Shown: in pieces, positions 8,350 through 15,390 of the stretch
How positions within the stretch are numbered: the first letter of the stretch is position 1
How the letters are laid out: every line of letters starts with the position of its first letter
From: Blastomyces gilchristii SLH14081
Taxonomy: Eukaryota > Ascomycota > Eurotiomycetes > Onygenales > Ajellomycetaceae
NCBI RefSeq assembly: GCF_000003855.2
Contig: NW_003101681.1
Span: 3,446,834-3,462,223 of the forward strand
Reading direction: 5' to 3'
Length of the DNA stretch: 15,390 nt
The notes under the pieces: generated by a model
The model's input: the letters and a program-made list of their open reading frames with translations, nothing else
Told to the model about the DNA's origin: nothing
Databases searched by the model: none
Made by a program: the position numbers and the translations under genes

Positions 8350-9660
8350 TTACTCAGTCTCTGAGTTCAGTGAATCTGCTACTATGAGAGTTTCTTAGTT
8401 AAAGTATACTATTATAAGCTATTATAATCAGTTCTAACAGTAATCACTATTATAAGGCTTTTAAAGTAGTGATATCAGTAATAAAAGAATTTCACTATTA
8501 TAAGAAGCTTCTAATTATAAATGTTATAAATAATCTCTGTGAGTTATATCTTCTATAAGAAAAAGATCACTGAAACTCAGTTCTCATTTAACTGTAGTTA
8601 TAAGACTATTTCTGAAATCATAAAGAAGAAGATATCTATCTTTAATTTAATTAAGAGTAAGAGATTAAAGTGAAACAGTATCACTGTATCTATGAATATC
8701 TATTTCAATCTTATAAAGACTCTATAAGCTTCTGAGATAAGAAAGTTCTTATAACTCTCTCTTCTCAATAATCTTTTCATTCTGTATCTATGAGATAACT
8801 TTTCTTATTTTCACTCTTGAGCATATCTATAAGAGCTAAGAAAATTCTTATAAACACAAAGATAAACTTTCTATAGAAATTCATAAAGCTCAGAAAGATC
8901 TGAATCTCATGAATACTAGTTAGCTCTGATTATAATAGAATAGTCTCAACTTATAAGAATTTCATCTGAATATTATTTACAGTGATTATATATTCTTGAA
9001 AATTAATCTCATAAGTACTAAAGTTGTACTTTATAAGCTTAATATACAGTTCTGTCTTATCTAAGATCTTCAACACAGTTTATATATACTCAGTGTGTTC
9101 TTTCTTCTTCACAGACTATATTATCACATTATTGAGATATATTATCATAAAGATATTCAGATATATATAAAGTATTTTATTGATAAAAGACTGAAACACT
9201 GCAGAGATATTAGCTAAATCAAAAGACAGTACTAGATATTTAAATAATTTCAGTGGAGTTCTAAAGACAGTCTTTCATTTATTCTCAGACTTTATTTACA
9301 GCTTTGTATATATATTAATTATATTTAATTATATGAATATAATAGCTTCTATAAGACAGTTAATCATATTCTCAATCAGAGATAGAGAATAACAACTCTT
9401 TATAATCTTAGAGTTTAGATTATAATAGTTTATATATAATCTAAGATCTTTATTCTTCTTCTTTATAAATATTACAGATACTCTTATAGAGATCTGTAAA
9501 GAATAACTGAAGTTATTCTTCAGATTCTTCTTTATATAACTCTGTAAGACCTCTGTTCTATAATAAGATAGCTTGTAGATTAATTCTCAGAAGAGTTTCT
9601 ACTCTTCTACTAAATCTATTACTAGATTCTTCTTATAGTAAGATAAAAGCTCAGCTATCT
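8350..9660 (-). pseudogene. pol: Reverse transcriptase and RNase H remnant of element A pol
   Basis: The minus strand gives a clear Ty3/Gypsy RT: IYKLSYYRTEVLQSYIKKNL near 9560, KKKNKDLRLYINYYNLN near 9450 (family GDLRLCVDYR.LN) and TVFRTPLKLFKYLVLSFDLAN near 9260. The catalytic box is at 9128-9139, where YLDD is now YLNN. EHTEYI and LYIKLIKYNFSTYEINF follow. RNase H is seen as KLKIDIFFFMISEIVL near 8640, YNIYN near 8510 and TDYNSL near 8440, ending with FKIEYIKKIKNLVDEFSYRF near 8310. Both RT metal-binding Asp residues after YL are Asn. The sequences differ from those of element C, confirming two families. Many Trp and Arg codons are TGA, TAG or TAA. Length is normal for RT plus RNase H. Confidence 0.88.
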
Positions 9661-11399
9661 TAACTGAACTGAATATCTCTATAAGATCTTGTTATTTCTC
9701 TGATATCTGAAGCTCAGTTTTCATAACTGTAAAGTTCTCAGATATTTATAAAGTTATTATATAGATAAGCTTATCTTCTCTAATTAACTCTATAGTATTA
9801 ACTGATTCTATCTCTGTGAGTAAGTCTGTCAACACTGATCAGAAGTATAAACCTGACTTATAAACAGCTATGTACAGCTTGTGTCTTTGAAGTTATATAA
9901 GTCTTAAGTATATGTTATCTGTAATACTTATAATAATCACAGTTTTTATAAATCTTCTTCAAGTTTCAGAGAGATCTTGTAATTCAAAGATGACTTCTAT
10001 AAGTCTCTCAGCTCTCAGATCTGAATTCTTATATCCTGCTTATTATAAGAGCAGATTCTCAGTTTTTATCACTTAGTTCATTTACTTTATGAGCTTTAGA
10101 AACACTACAGTAATCTGAGACTCTGAGTTCATTAATACTTTCTATACTTATGAGACAGCAGTACTGCAGTGTAATCTCTTCTTATAAGTATACATTTTCA
10201 TTGAGAGAGTAACAGATTCAGGTCTTAGCTTTAAGACTCTTAAGAAGACTGTTACTGACTCTGTCTATAACTTCTTAAATTTCTATTTTAATTTATTCAG
10301 ATAGTTTGCACAGAGATATTCTAATTTATAATAGATAAAGTAGAGACTCTTTTTCTGAGTCTCTCTATTATATACTTTATTTATAGAAGCTTATAAAGCT
10401 CTTTCTCTTTACTCAGTATTCAGACATAAATCTCTCTATATCTTATTATCTTTTCTCAGTAAATCTATTCTCTGTTATTCTGATTCTTATAGTACTGATT
10501 AATAATCTACCTTTACAAATCTATGACTCTCACAGTAATCTGTAAGTGATGAATAAGAGTTATCAGTTTCTTCAGAATTAAAAACTTAAAGACTTACTTA
10601 ATAAGCTTGTTCTCTATATCTTTATTCAGTCTTCTTATAAATATTATCATTCAGATCTTATTTTAGAGCTCTGTTTTCACAGATCTCAATTCATATTATA
10701 ATTTTATAAAGTACTGTGAGTAGTCTTTATCAGACTTCTTATCTCTTTTTCTAATATTAATAGTCATGATTCAGATGTTCTCTGTTTAGCTTATAAAGAT
10801 TCTTAACTTATTCTTTAAATAGATCTTAAGAATGAATTAGTGAGATCTCTTATGTTTATTCTTTATATGATTCAGTCAATTCTCAACTTTAATATAGTAG
10901 AGATTTATTATTATATAGATAACAGCTTCTTCGTCTTTTATATCACACAGCTGCACTTGTTAGTTAATTTTAAATACAATCTCTTGAAAGCTTTTATAAA
11001 TTGTAATTCACTAAGTAATCTTAAGCAGTTACAGCTTAAGAAAGTTGCTTTTCAGTGTATAGATATCTCTGAAAACTATGTCTAGAGACTTAATTTAAGA
11101 GTGTTTACAGACAGTAAGTATTTCTTATAGAAAAATAGCTTAGTTTCATAGAAGATATTCAAGAATATTCTTCACTAAGATTGATTTATTCATGAGTTTA
11201 GAGAGTTTCTTGATTACAGATATAGAGAATGATATTCTGTAAGTAGTTAATAAGTTCTCTGAGACTTCTTTTATCAAAATTATTTATAATTTAGATAAAT
11301 ACTTCTGAGTATCTGCAGTAAAGTTCACAGAGATTGAAGTATATAAGTTTCTAGTTCTTTCAGTCTTAACAGACAGTTACTGACTGACAGAGCTTGAAA
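9660..11399 (-). pseudogene. gag: Decayed gag and protease region of element A
   Basis: Between the 5' LTR and RT the minus strand must carry gag and protease. The best-preserved gag piece is near 10560-10770: RDKKSDKDYSQYFIKL, then YELRSVKTEL, then FIRRLNKDIENKLIK, which has the pattern of a Ty3/Gypsy capsid C-terminal part (retrotransposon gag family). Near 9680-9900 comes a linker into RT, with KLYIAVYKSGLYF and ELLSYYKKNLVIDLVEE. I cannot find an intact zinc knuckle or a D-S/T-G protease motif, so mutation has probably removed both. A primer-binding site should lie at 11385-11399, but I cannot match it to a tRNA end. A plus-strand frame at 10840-11085 overlaps this and is taken as chance. 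Confidence 0.5.
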
Positions 11400-11657
11400 T
11401 ATAAGAATAAGTACTCACAGGTGATTATTCAGGTATTTGCAGCTTGATATGATATATACTGTTAACTACTAAAAGTATTCACAGTAGAAAGATAAAATGT
11501 AGAGATTAAATGTATAATAGTATTCAAGCTGAGTTATGAATAGTAGTTGTAAACTTCAGTCTATATAGTTGTGTGTAGTCAAGAGCTGCTAACTCTATTG
11601 ATTACGTGAGAGATAGAAATAGAGGCAAAGAATCCGCGAGAAGCGGGATTTCTTACA
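11400..11657 (-). repeat. 5' LTR of element A, 258 bp
   Basis: It runs from TATAAGAATAAG (ancestral TGTAAGAA, by comparison with 13002) to TTCTTACA, giving short inverted ends TGTAAGAA and TTCTTACA. It aligns end to end with 13002-13258 and with 4191-4389. The first two-thirds are mutated (for example CTCGCAGGCG at the other copy is CTCACAGGTG here), while the last ~55 bp keep ACGTGAG, ATCCGCGAG and AAGCGGG, the least changed version in the window. The following five bases (GTCTC) do not match anything before the other LTR. Confidence 0.88.
11561..11570 (-). promoter_or_regulatory. Candidate TATA box of the LTR promoter
   Basis: The minus strand reads AACTATATAG in the 5' LTR of element A. 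CTATATAG is kept in all three LTR copies (4293-4300, 11561-11568, 13163-13170) although the surroundings vary. Position in the middle of the LTR fits a U3/R promoter. No transcription start can be shown. Confidence 0.3.
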
Positions 11658-12490
11658 GTCTCTATTCTTTCATCTCAAAGCTTTACTGCATACATGTATA
11701 AATATTCACTCTAATTACTGATTCTCACACTTTCTCTTTCTTTTCTTCTCTAACATTTTTCACTTTTGTATTATAAGACCTATATATTATGCCGATCTAT
11801 TTAGTGTAGACCTCTTACATATCTAAAATCAGAGTTGAAGAATTATTCAAGAGTATCTCTTACAGTGAATGTATAAACTAGTATAAAAAATCTTATCTAT
11901 ATAGAAGTTACATGTTATTACATTGATAAGAACTGAACTTATTAAGAGATATTAATTAAATTTAAATCATTGATTAGTAGTCATACTGAGAATTATATAA
12001 TAGAGATATTAATAACTGTGATTAAAAATAACTATTGAGATATTAGTCTCAGTCTTCTTAGAATTATCACTAGTAATGCTGTAAATAACTACACTATAAT
12101 AAAGAGCTTAAAGTAAAAATTACCTTTGCATTGCTGAAATAATAAAGAAGGTCATATTCTTCACATTACTCATGTGATTTAACTTGTGATATAAACACTG
12201 ATAAAGAATCTTAATATCAAGAGAAAGAATAATAACATAGCTGATTCTTGAAATGAGAAAAAAAATGAAAGTGAATACTCAAGTAACTTTTGCATTCACT
12301 CTATAAAAGATAATGTTTTTTAATGACACTTTTTAATACTACTTTTTAATAATACTACTGTTAATTTTGAATAGATTAATCAATAATTTAAATATCACAG
12401 ATTTAAAACATGATTAATGTCATTTCTACTTTCTCTAAATAATAAGAATATTTTTATAATATTTAATAAATAAACAAAGCAGTCACATCA
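11658..12490. other. AT-rich stretch with no recognised gene, upstream part of hAT remnant
   Basis: About 830 bp between the LTR of element A and the readable hAT transposase. I find no frame with family resemblance. It has runs such as TTTTTTAATGACACTTTTTAATACTACTTTTTAATAATACTACTG (about 12310-12352, described, tandem ACTTTTTAATA units) and a short direct repeat, ACCTTTGCATT at 12122 and AACTTTTGCATT at 12285. A few GG, CC and CG remain (GCCGATC near 11791). It is probably the 5' part or flank of the hAT element, or one more unrecognised insertion. Confidence 0.4.
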
Positions 12491-13001
12491 CTGAATATGA
12501 TACAGAATATTAGAACACAGTGAAGTTTAATATATAGAATAACTGTTCAGACTCTTGAATTGTGTCAGATAATTGATTATTAAGTGTAATACTCTGATTA
12601 AGAAAAGATTCAGATATTAATACTTTCTGATATGAAGTAAACTCAGTTGAAATATATGATTAGTTTAATGTTTCAGTTTTATAAGATAACTAAGACAGTT
12701 TGAATCACTTATACATCAATACTGCAATCAGTCTGATAAGTGTATAACAGTTTATTTACTTATCTGGAGAAGCAGTTGAATCACTTAAAAAGAAATTCAG
12801 TGTGAGATGATGCTATAACACAGCCTATTATTGCTATAAGAGATAAACAGATATATTACTACAGTAAAACTAAACAATCTTTTGCAGAGTACTAGACTGT
12901 AGCAGCTCTACTAGATCTCTTCTATCAAGTTCATATGTACACTTCTCAAGATTGAATAGAGAAGAAATGAGACTCATATGTGAAATTAATCTGAGACTAT
13001 T
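12488..13001 (+). pseudogene. hAT-family transposase remnant, interrupted by element B
   Basis: One plus-strand frame (codons from 12512) runs about 160 codons to the LTR of element B, with only Trp- or Arg-type stops. It begins RTQ-stop-SLIYRI, the equivalent of the hAT signature TRWNS-x-x-x-ML. Then follow LELCQIIDY, a stretch ending LKYMISLMFQFYKITKTV (family L-x-PFY-x-x-T), FTYLEKQLNHL, and KQIYYYSKTKQSFAEY-stop-TVAALLDL (family YY-KT-x-S-x-Y-x-A-x-x-LDP). The end is a W-x-x-x-W-x-x-x-V-x-x-LW-x-Y pattern with TGA at Trp. hAT transposase cuts and pastes DNA elements; the C-terminal dimerisation domain should follow but is displaced by the insertion at 13002. At Trp positions TGA far outnumbers TAG. 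Confidence 0.72.
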
Positions 13002-13258
13002 TGTAAGAATAAGTGCTCGCAGGCGATTATTCGGGTGTTTGCCGCTTGGCGTGATATATACTGTTAACTACTAGAAGTATTTGCAGTAGAAAGATAAATG
13101 TAGAGATTAAATGTATAATAGTATTCAAGCTGAGTTGTAAATAGTAGTCATGAACTCAAGTCTATATAGTTGTATATAGTCAAGAGCTGCTAACTCTATT
13201 AATTATATAAGAGATAGAAATAGAGATAAAGAATCTATGAGAAGCAGAATTTCTTACA
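13002..13258 (-). repeat. 3' LTR of element B, 257 bp
   Basis: It begins TGTAAGAATAAG and ends TTCTTACA, perfect 8-bp inverted ends. The first ~60 bp keep many CG and GG sites (GCTCGCAGGCG, TTCGGG, GCCGCTTGGCG), while the rest is heavily changed, the reverse of the pattern in the LTR at 11400. There is a 1-bp deletion in the AAGATAAATG run relative to the other copies. Confidence 0.88.
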
Positions 13259-13275
13259 TATCTCTTTCTCTCTAA
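13259..13275 (-). promoter_or_regulatory. Polypurine tract of element B
   Basis: The minus strand reads CTTAGAGAGAAAGAGATA immediately inside the LTR, matching the tract of element A in place and composition. Confidence 0.6.
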
Positions 13276-13473
13276 GACTTCATTTATACAGTCATTCACT
13301 GAGTGATTTCATAAAATCAGGCTCAGTACTGCAGTGATACTCACTAAAAACTCTTCATATCTATAAAAAATCTCAGTGAGGAAAAATTCCTTATTATTAT
13401 AAAGAGAAAAAAGTCTATCACTTAGTTTCTTATTTTATAAGATTCTTTATAACCTGCAGATCTTTCTCTGACT

Positions 13474-13580
13474 ATTATACAGATTTATTTTATATCTTTC
13501 ATAGAGAAGAGTTTCAGTTGACTTCTCAATCATTTTTATAAGATTCTTATATAATTATTACACAGATTTATTTCACAGAT
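13474..13580 (+). repeat. Tandem repeat of element B, one full unit and a partial one
   Basis: The first unit starts at 13474 (ATTATACAGATTTATT) and the partial second at 13554 (ATTATTACACAGATTT). The partial unit continues straight into CAGATGAATCAC, the sequence that follows the third unit in element A. Element B therefore carries one ~80-bp unit fewer. Confidence 0.55.
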
Positions 13581-14685
13581 GAATCACTTTCTGTGAGATC
13601 ACTCTTATCAAAGAGAAGTATTTATGAGTTGATCTTTGACCTATTTCTATAAATCATCATTCTGTAACACTGTAGAATTGTGCAGAATTTATCATTCTTT
13701 CATTAACTCTGTAGAATTGTAAAATCAAGATGTTCACAGTCTGTAATTACTCTTTATAATTATGTAGAAAGATTCAGATCTGTAATTCACAATCACTCTT
13801 TATTTACTAGAGTGATCTGACTATTTCACAGAATCACTTATAGTATAAACAAATCTCTCTAGAGTAGTATAAATATCTCAGATCTATTCATAGAATCTTA
13901 TCTTCTTTTTTCTTTTTCTATAACAGCTCTTATTCATATAAACTGTGAGTATTATTATTCATCTGCAAAGTATTTTCACTTAGATAACAGAGAGAGAGTG
14001 TTTTTATCAATGTCTGTATATTAATTTGAGAACTTCTCAAGAATAAAAATTTTTTAATTTTAATATCTTTATAAATAATATCTGACTACTACTGAGCTTC
14101 TTATAAGTATCTCTGTAACTTCTCTGATCACTTTTTACTGACTAGTAAAGCAGAGAAATTATCACTTACAACAGTGTCTTCACTTCTCTCAGCTCTGTCA
14201 CTGTACTGAATCTTCAGATCAGCAGTTAACTCTATGTCTCTCTCAGATTAGTCTCTGACTCTAAGCAGTGCAGTTCTACTCTTTACTGTAAGTCTCTCTA
14301 TAAGTAATTTCTTACAGACTTTAACTGACAGTTTCTATGAAGCTTCTGATGCTGTCAGTGCTTTGTACAGTCTCATAGATCTACAATTATTCTCTCTCTA
14401 TCTGCATGATCTCTGATCAGATATATACAAATATATCTAGATTCTCTATCAACAGTTCTCACACTGTAGCATATGTCTGCAATCTCATTATTAATGAGAG
14501 ATGAGTTCTCAAATACCTGTAAAATTCAGATAATCAAGATAATACAAATGTTATAAATTCATAATAGAAGTTAATCTGAGCAGATGAGCTCTCTCTCTGT
14601 ATCACAATTGTTTTTAAGCTGAATACTTCAGTAGAACTGAAAGAGTAGACACAGCTTTATAAGAGATATCTGATTATACATACAG

Positions 14686-14871
14686 ATGATCAGTTCTCAA
14701 AACTCTGCAACAACTGTATATACTCTTATATTCAGCTCTCTTAAAGTCTGTGCATTTCTGATAATTTATGTATTAAAGATAACAATTGTCTGTACTACAG
14801 ATATGATACTCTCTGCTTCTTTAAAGAGAAGAATTAATAGTTATAAGAGAATTAAGTATTATAGATATTAA
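14686..14871 (+). CDS. Small 61-codon frame in element B, counterpart of the one at 5900
   Basis: The frame starts MISSQNSATTVYTLIF and ends KRIKYYRY with the same TAA as the copy in element A. About 43 of 61 residues agree and there are no indels. It has the same hydrophobic centre and basic end. Conservation of length despite heavy mutation is the only support, and it lies opposite to pol. Likely a chance frame or a relic. Confidence 0.2.
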   Translation: MISSQNSATTVYTLIFSSLKVCAFLIIYVLKITIVCTTDMILSASLKRRINSYKRIKYYRY

Positions 14872-15030
14872 GAATATAAGTATGAGTTTTCTTTATTTTT
14901 TCTTTAATTAATCTCCTAAATTGAGTTCACAGCTCTGTTTTATTTTCTTTATTTTTTTTAGCTTTTAATGAGAATATGATTTTCTCTTTTCTTTGTATAC
15001 ACTGCAAACTGTTCATCTCAGTAGAAACTC

Positions 15031-15233
15031 ATTATCTTATAGACTAAAATTTATAAATGACAGTGTTAATATCTTTATCACAATCAGATTCTTAGTAAAG
15101 ACTGTGTTATTCTGACTTATCAGAATTTATAGTATAAAAGTCATGTCTCAGCTTCTGCATATGTCTTATCTATTCAGATAATTCTTAAGTAAACTTATTC
15201 ATCTTATCAGAATACTCTTATCACTGAATTTTA
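15031..15233 (-). pseudogene. pol: Partial chromodomain of element B
   Basis: Minus-strand sequence at 15110-15230 matches the C-terminal half of the chromodomain of element A (the RYLQKLRHH-like helix and the NSDKSE-like end). The first half and all upstream pol are absent because the element stops at about 15,233. Confidence 0.6.
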
Positions 15234-15390
15234 CGTCCAAGCCCGCCATCTTACGCGGGCCAGTCGCATCCCCTTCCCTTCAAGCTACTTTTTGAAAACA
15301 CAAACTCACTTGCGAAACATCGCGGCCTGCAAAGAAGCTGTTTGAACTAATGCAGGTAAGAACACTCAGTGCTAAAACGCAACGTTAAAT
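15234..15390. other. Normal-composition DNA at the edge of the AT-rich block
   Basis: Within a few bases CG, GG and CC return (for example AAGCCCGCCATC, ACGCGGGCC, AACATCGCGGCC). A short inverted repeat, GCCCGC and GCGGGC, lies at about 15241-15260. A splice-donor-like CAGGTAAGA is at 15353-15361, but all three plus-strand frames before it contain stops within about 70 bases, so an exon is not supported. No gene can be called in this short piece. Confidence 0.6.

Larger units (their letters stand above)
4191..11657 (-). mobile_element. Element A: near full-length chromovirus (Ty3/Gypsy), degenerated
   Basis: Two copies of the same LTR in the same orientation (4191-4389 and 11400-11657) bound an internal region whose minus strand reads gag, RT, RNase H, integrase and chromodomain, followed by a long 3' region and a polypurine tract. 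A chromodomain after integrase marks the chromovirus branch of Ty3/Gypsy. Total length is about 7.5 kb, usual for the group, including a 190-bp later insertion in integrase. Stops occur throughout, mostly TGA at Trp or Arg positions. The 3' LTR (left on this strand) has lost its outer ~60 bp or had it replaced, and no matching 5-bp target duplication is found. Element B at 13002 is a second copy. Dead and non-mobile by itself. Confidence 0.88.
13002..15233 (-). mobile_element. Element B: second copy of the element A family, truncated
   Basis: It starts with a complete LTR (13002-13258) and continues with the same polypurine tract, 3' region and chromodomain start as element A, in the same orientation. 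Homology to A stops at about 15,230-15,234 (A position about 6440), where normal GC-containing DNA begins. The rest of pol, gag and the 5' LTR are missing. The left junction cuts the hAT transposase frame; the five bases before the LTR are CTATT. The right-hand partner duplication cannot be checked because that end is lost. Copies A and B differ by many transitions plus some transversions and indels, so they were not made by a recent tandem duplication. Confidence 0.85.

Noticed and set aside
10840..11085. Plus-strand frame of 81 codons
   Set aside because: It lies antisense to the gag region of element A, resembles no family I know, and has no second copy in the window for comparison.
11658..11666. 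CTATT at 11662-11666 as the partner of CTATT before the LTR at 13002
   Set aside because: It is not adjacent to the LTR edge (four bases away) and the two LTRs belong to different element copies, so it is not a target duplication.
15340..15365. Exon end with splice donor CAGGTAAGA
   Set aside because: All plus-strand frames upstream contain a stop within a short distance and too little sequence is visible to support a gene.

Overview
The window looks like an AT-rich, repeat-filled block of a filamentous ascomycete (Pezizomycotina) genome. The species cannot be named from the sequence. From position 1 to about 15,233 I find no intact host gene. Almost everything is a transposable element carrying dense C-to-T and G-to-A changes: CG is nearly absent, GG and CC are rare, and Trp and Arg codons have become stops, usually TGA. 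This is the footprint expected of repeat-induced point mutation (RIP) or a related process. The final ~157 bases are abruptly different, with normal GC and many CG, and look like the edge of ordinary single-copy sequence.

Layout. (1) 1-3770, + strand: element C, a Ty3/Gypsy-type retrotransposon in ruins, open at the left window edge: gag with a zinc knuckle, aspartic protease, reverse transcriptase, RNase H and integrase. It is cut off just after the integrase core. (2) 3770-4190: a much less mutated, AT-rich segment with an imperfect 15-bp inverted repeat and an internal ~120-bp-spaced direct repeat, possibly a small non-autonomous DNA element. (3) 4191-11657, - strand: element A, a nearly full-length chromovirus (Ty3/Gypsy with a C-terminal chromodomain) with LTRs at both ends. 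Its order on the minus strand is LTR, gag, protease region, RT, RNase H, integrase, chromodomain, a long ~1.9-kb 3' region, polypurine tract, LTR. (4) Inside A's integrase, 7070-7246: a 177-bp insert flanked by perfect 13-bp target duplications and ending in (TAA)n, the hallmark of target-primed reverse transcription (SINE or 5'-truncated LINE). It looks younger than the mutations of its host. (5) 11658-13001: remains of a hAT DNA transposon, with about 160 codons of transposase in one frame before it is cut. (6) 13002-15233, - strand: element B, a second copy of A's family inserted into the hAT gene. It shows one LTR, the 3' region and part of the chromodomain, and is truncated at the boundary with normal DNA.

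History and function. The order of events inferred is: hAT insertion, chromovirus insertions, heavy C-to-T mutation, then a short non-LTR insertion into an already dead integrase. No reading frame here is likely to give a working protein. Catalytic residues are lost in several enzymes: YLDD of both RTs, two of three integrase acidic residues in both C and A, and the protease DSG of C. The most informative points are the precise TPRT insert, the patchy mutation of the LTRs, the bias toward CpG and CpC targets rather than classical CpA, the less-mutated segment at 3770-4190, and the sharp compositional edge at about 15,234.
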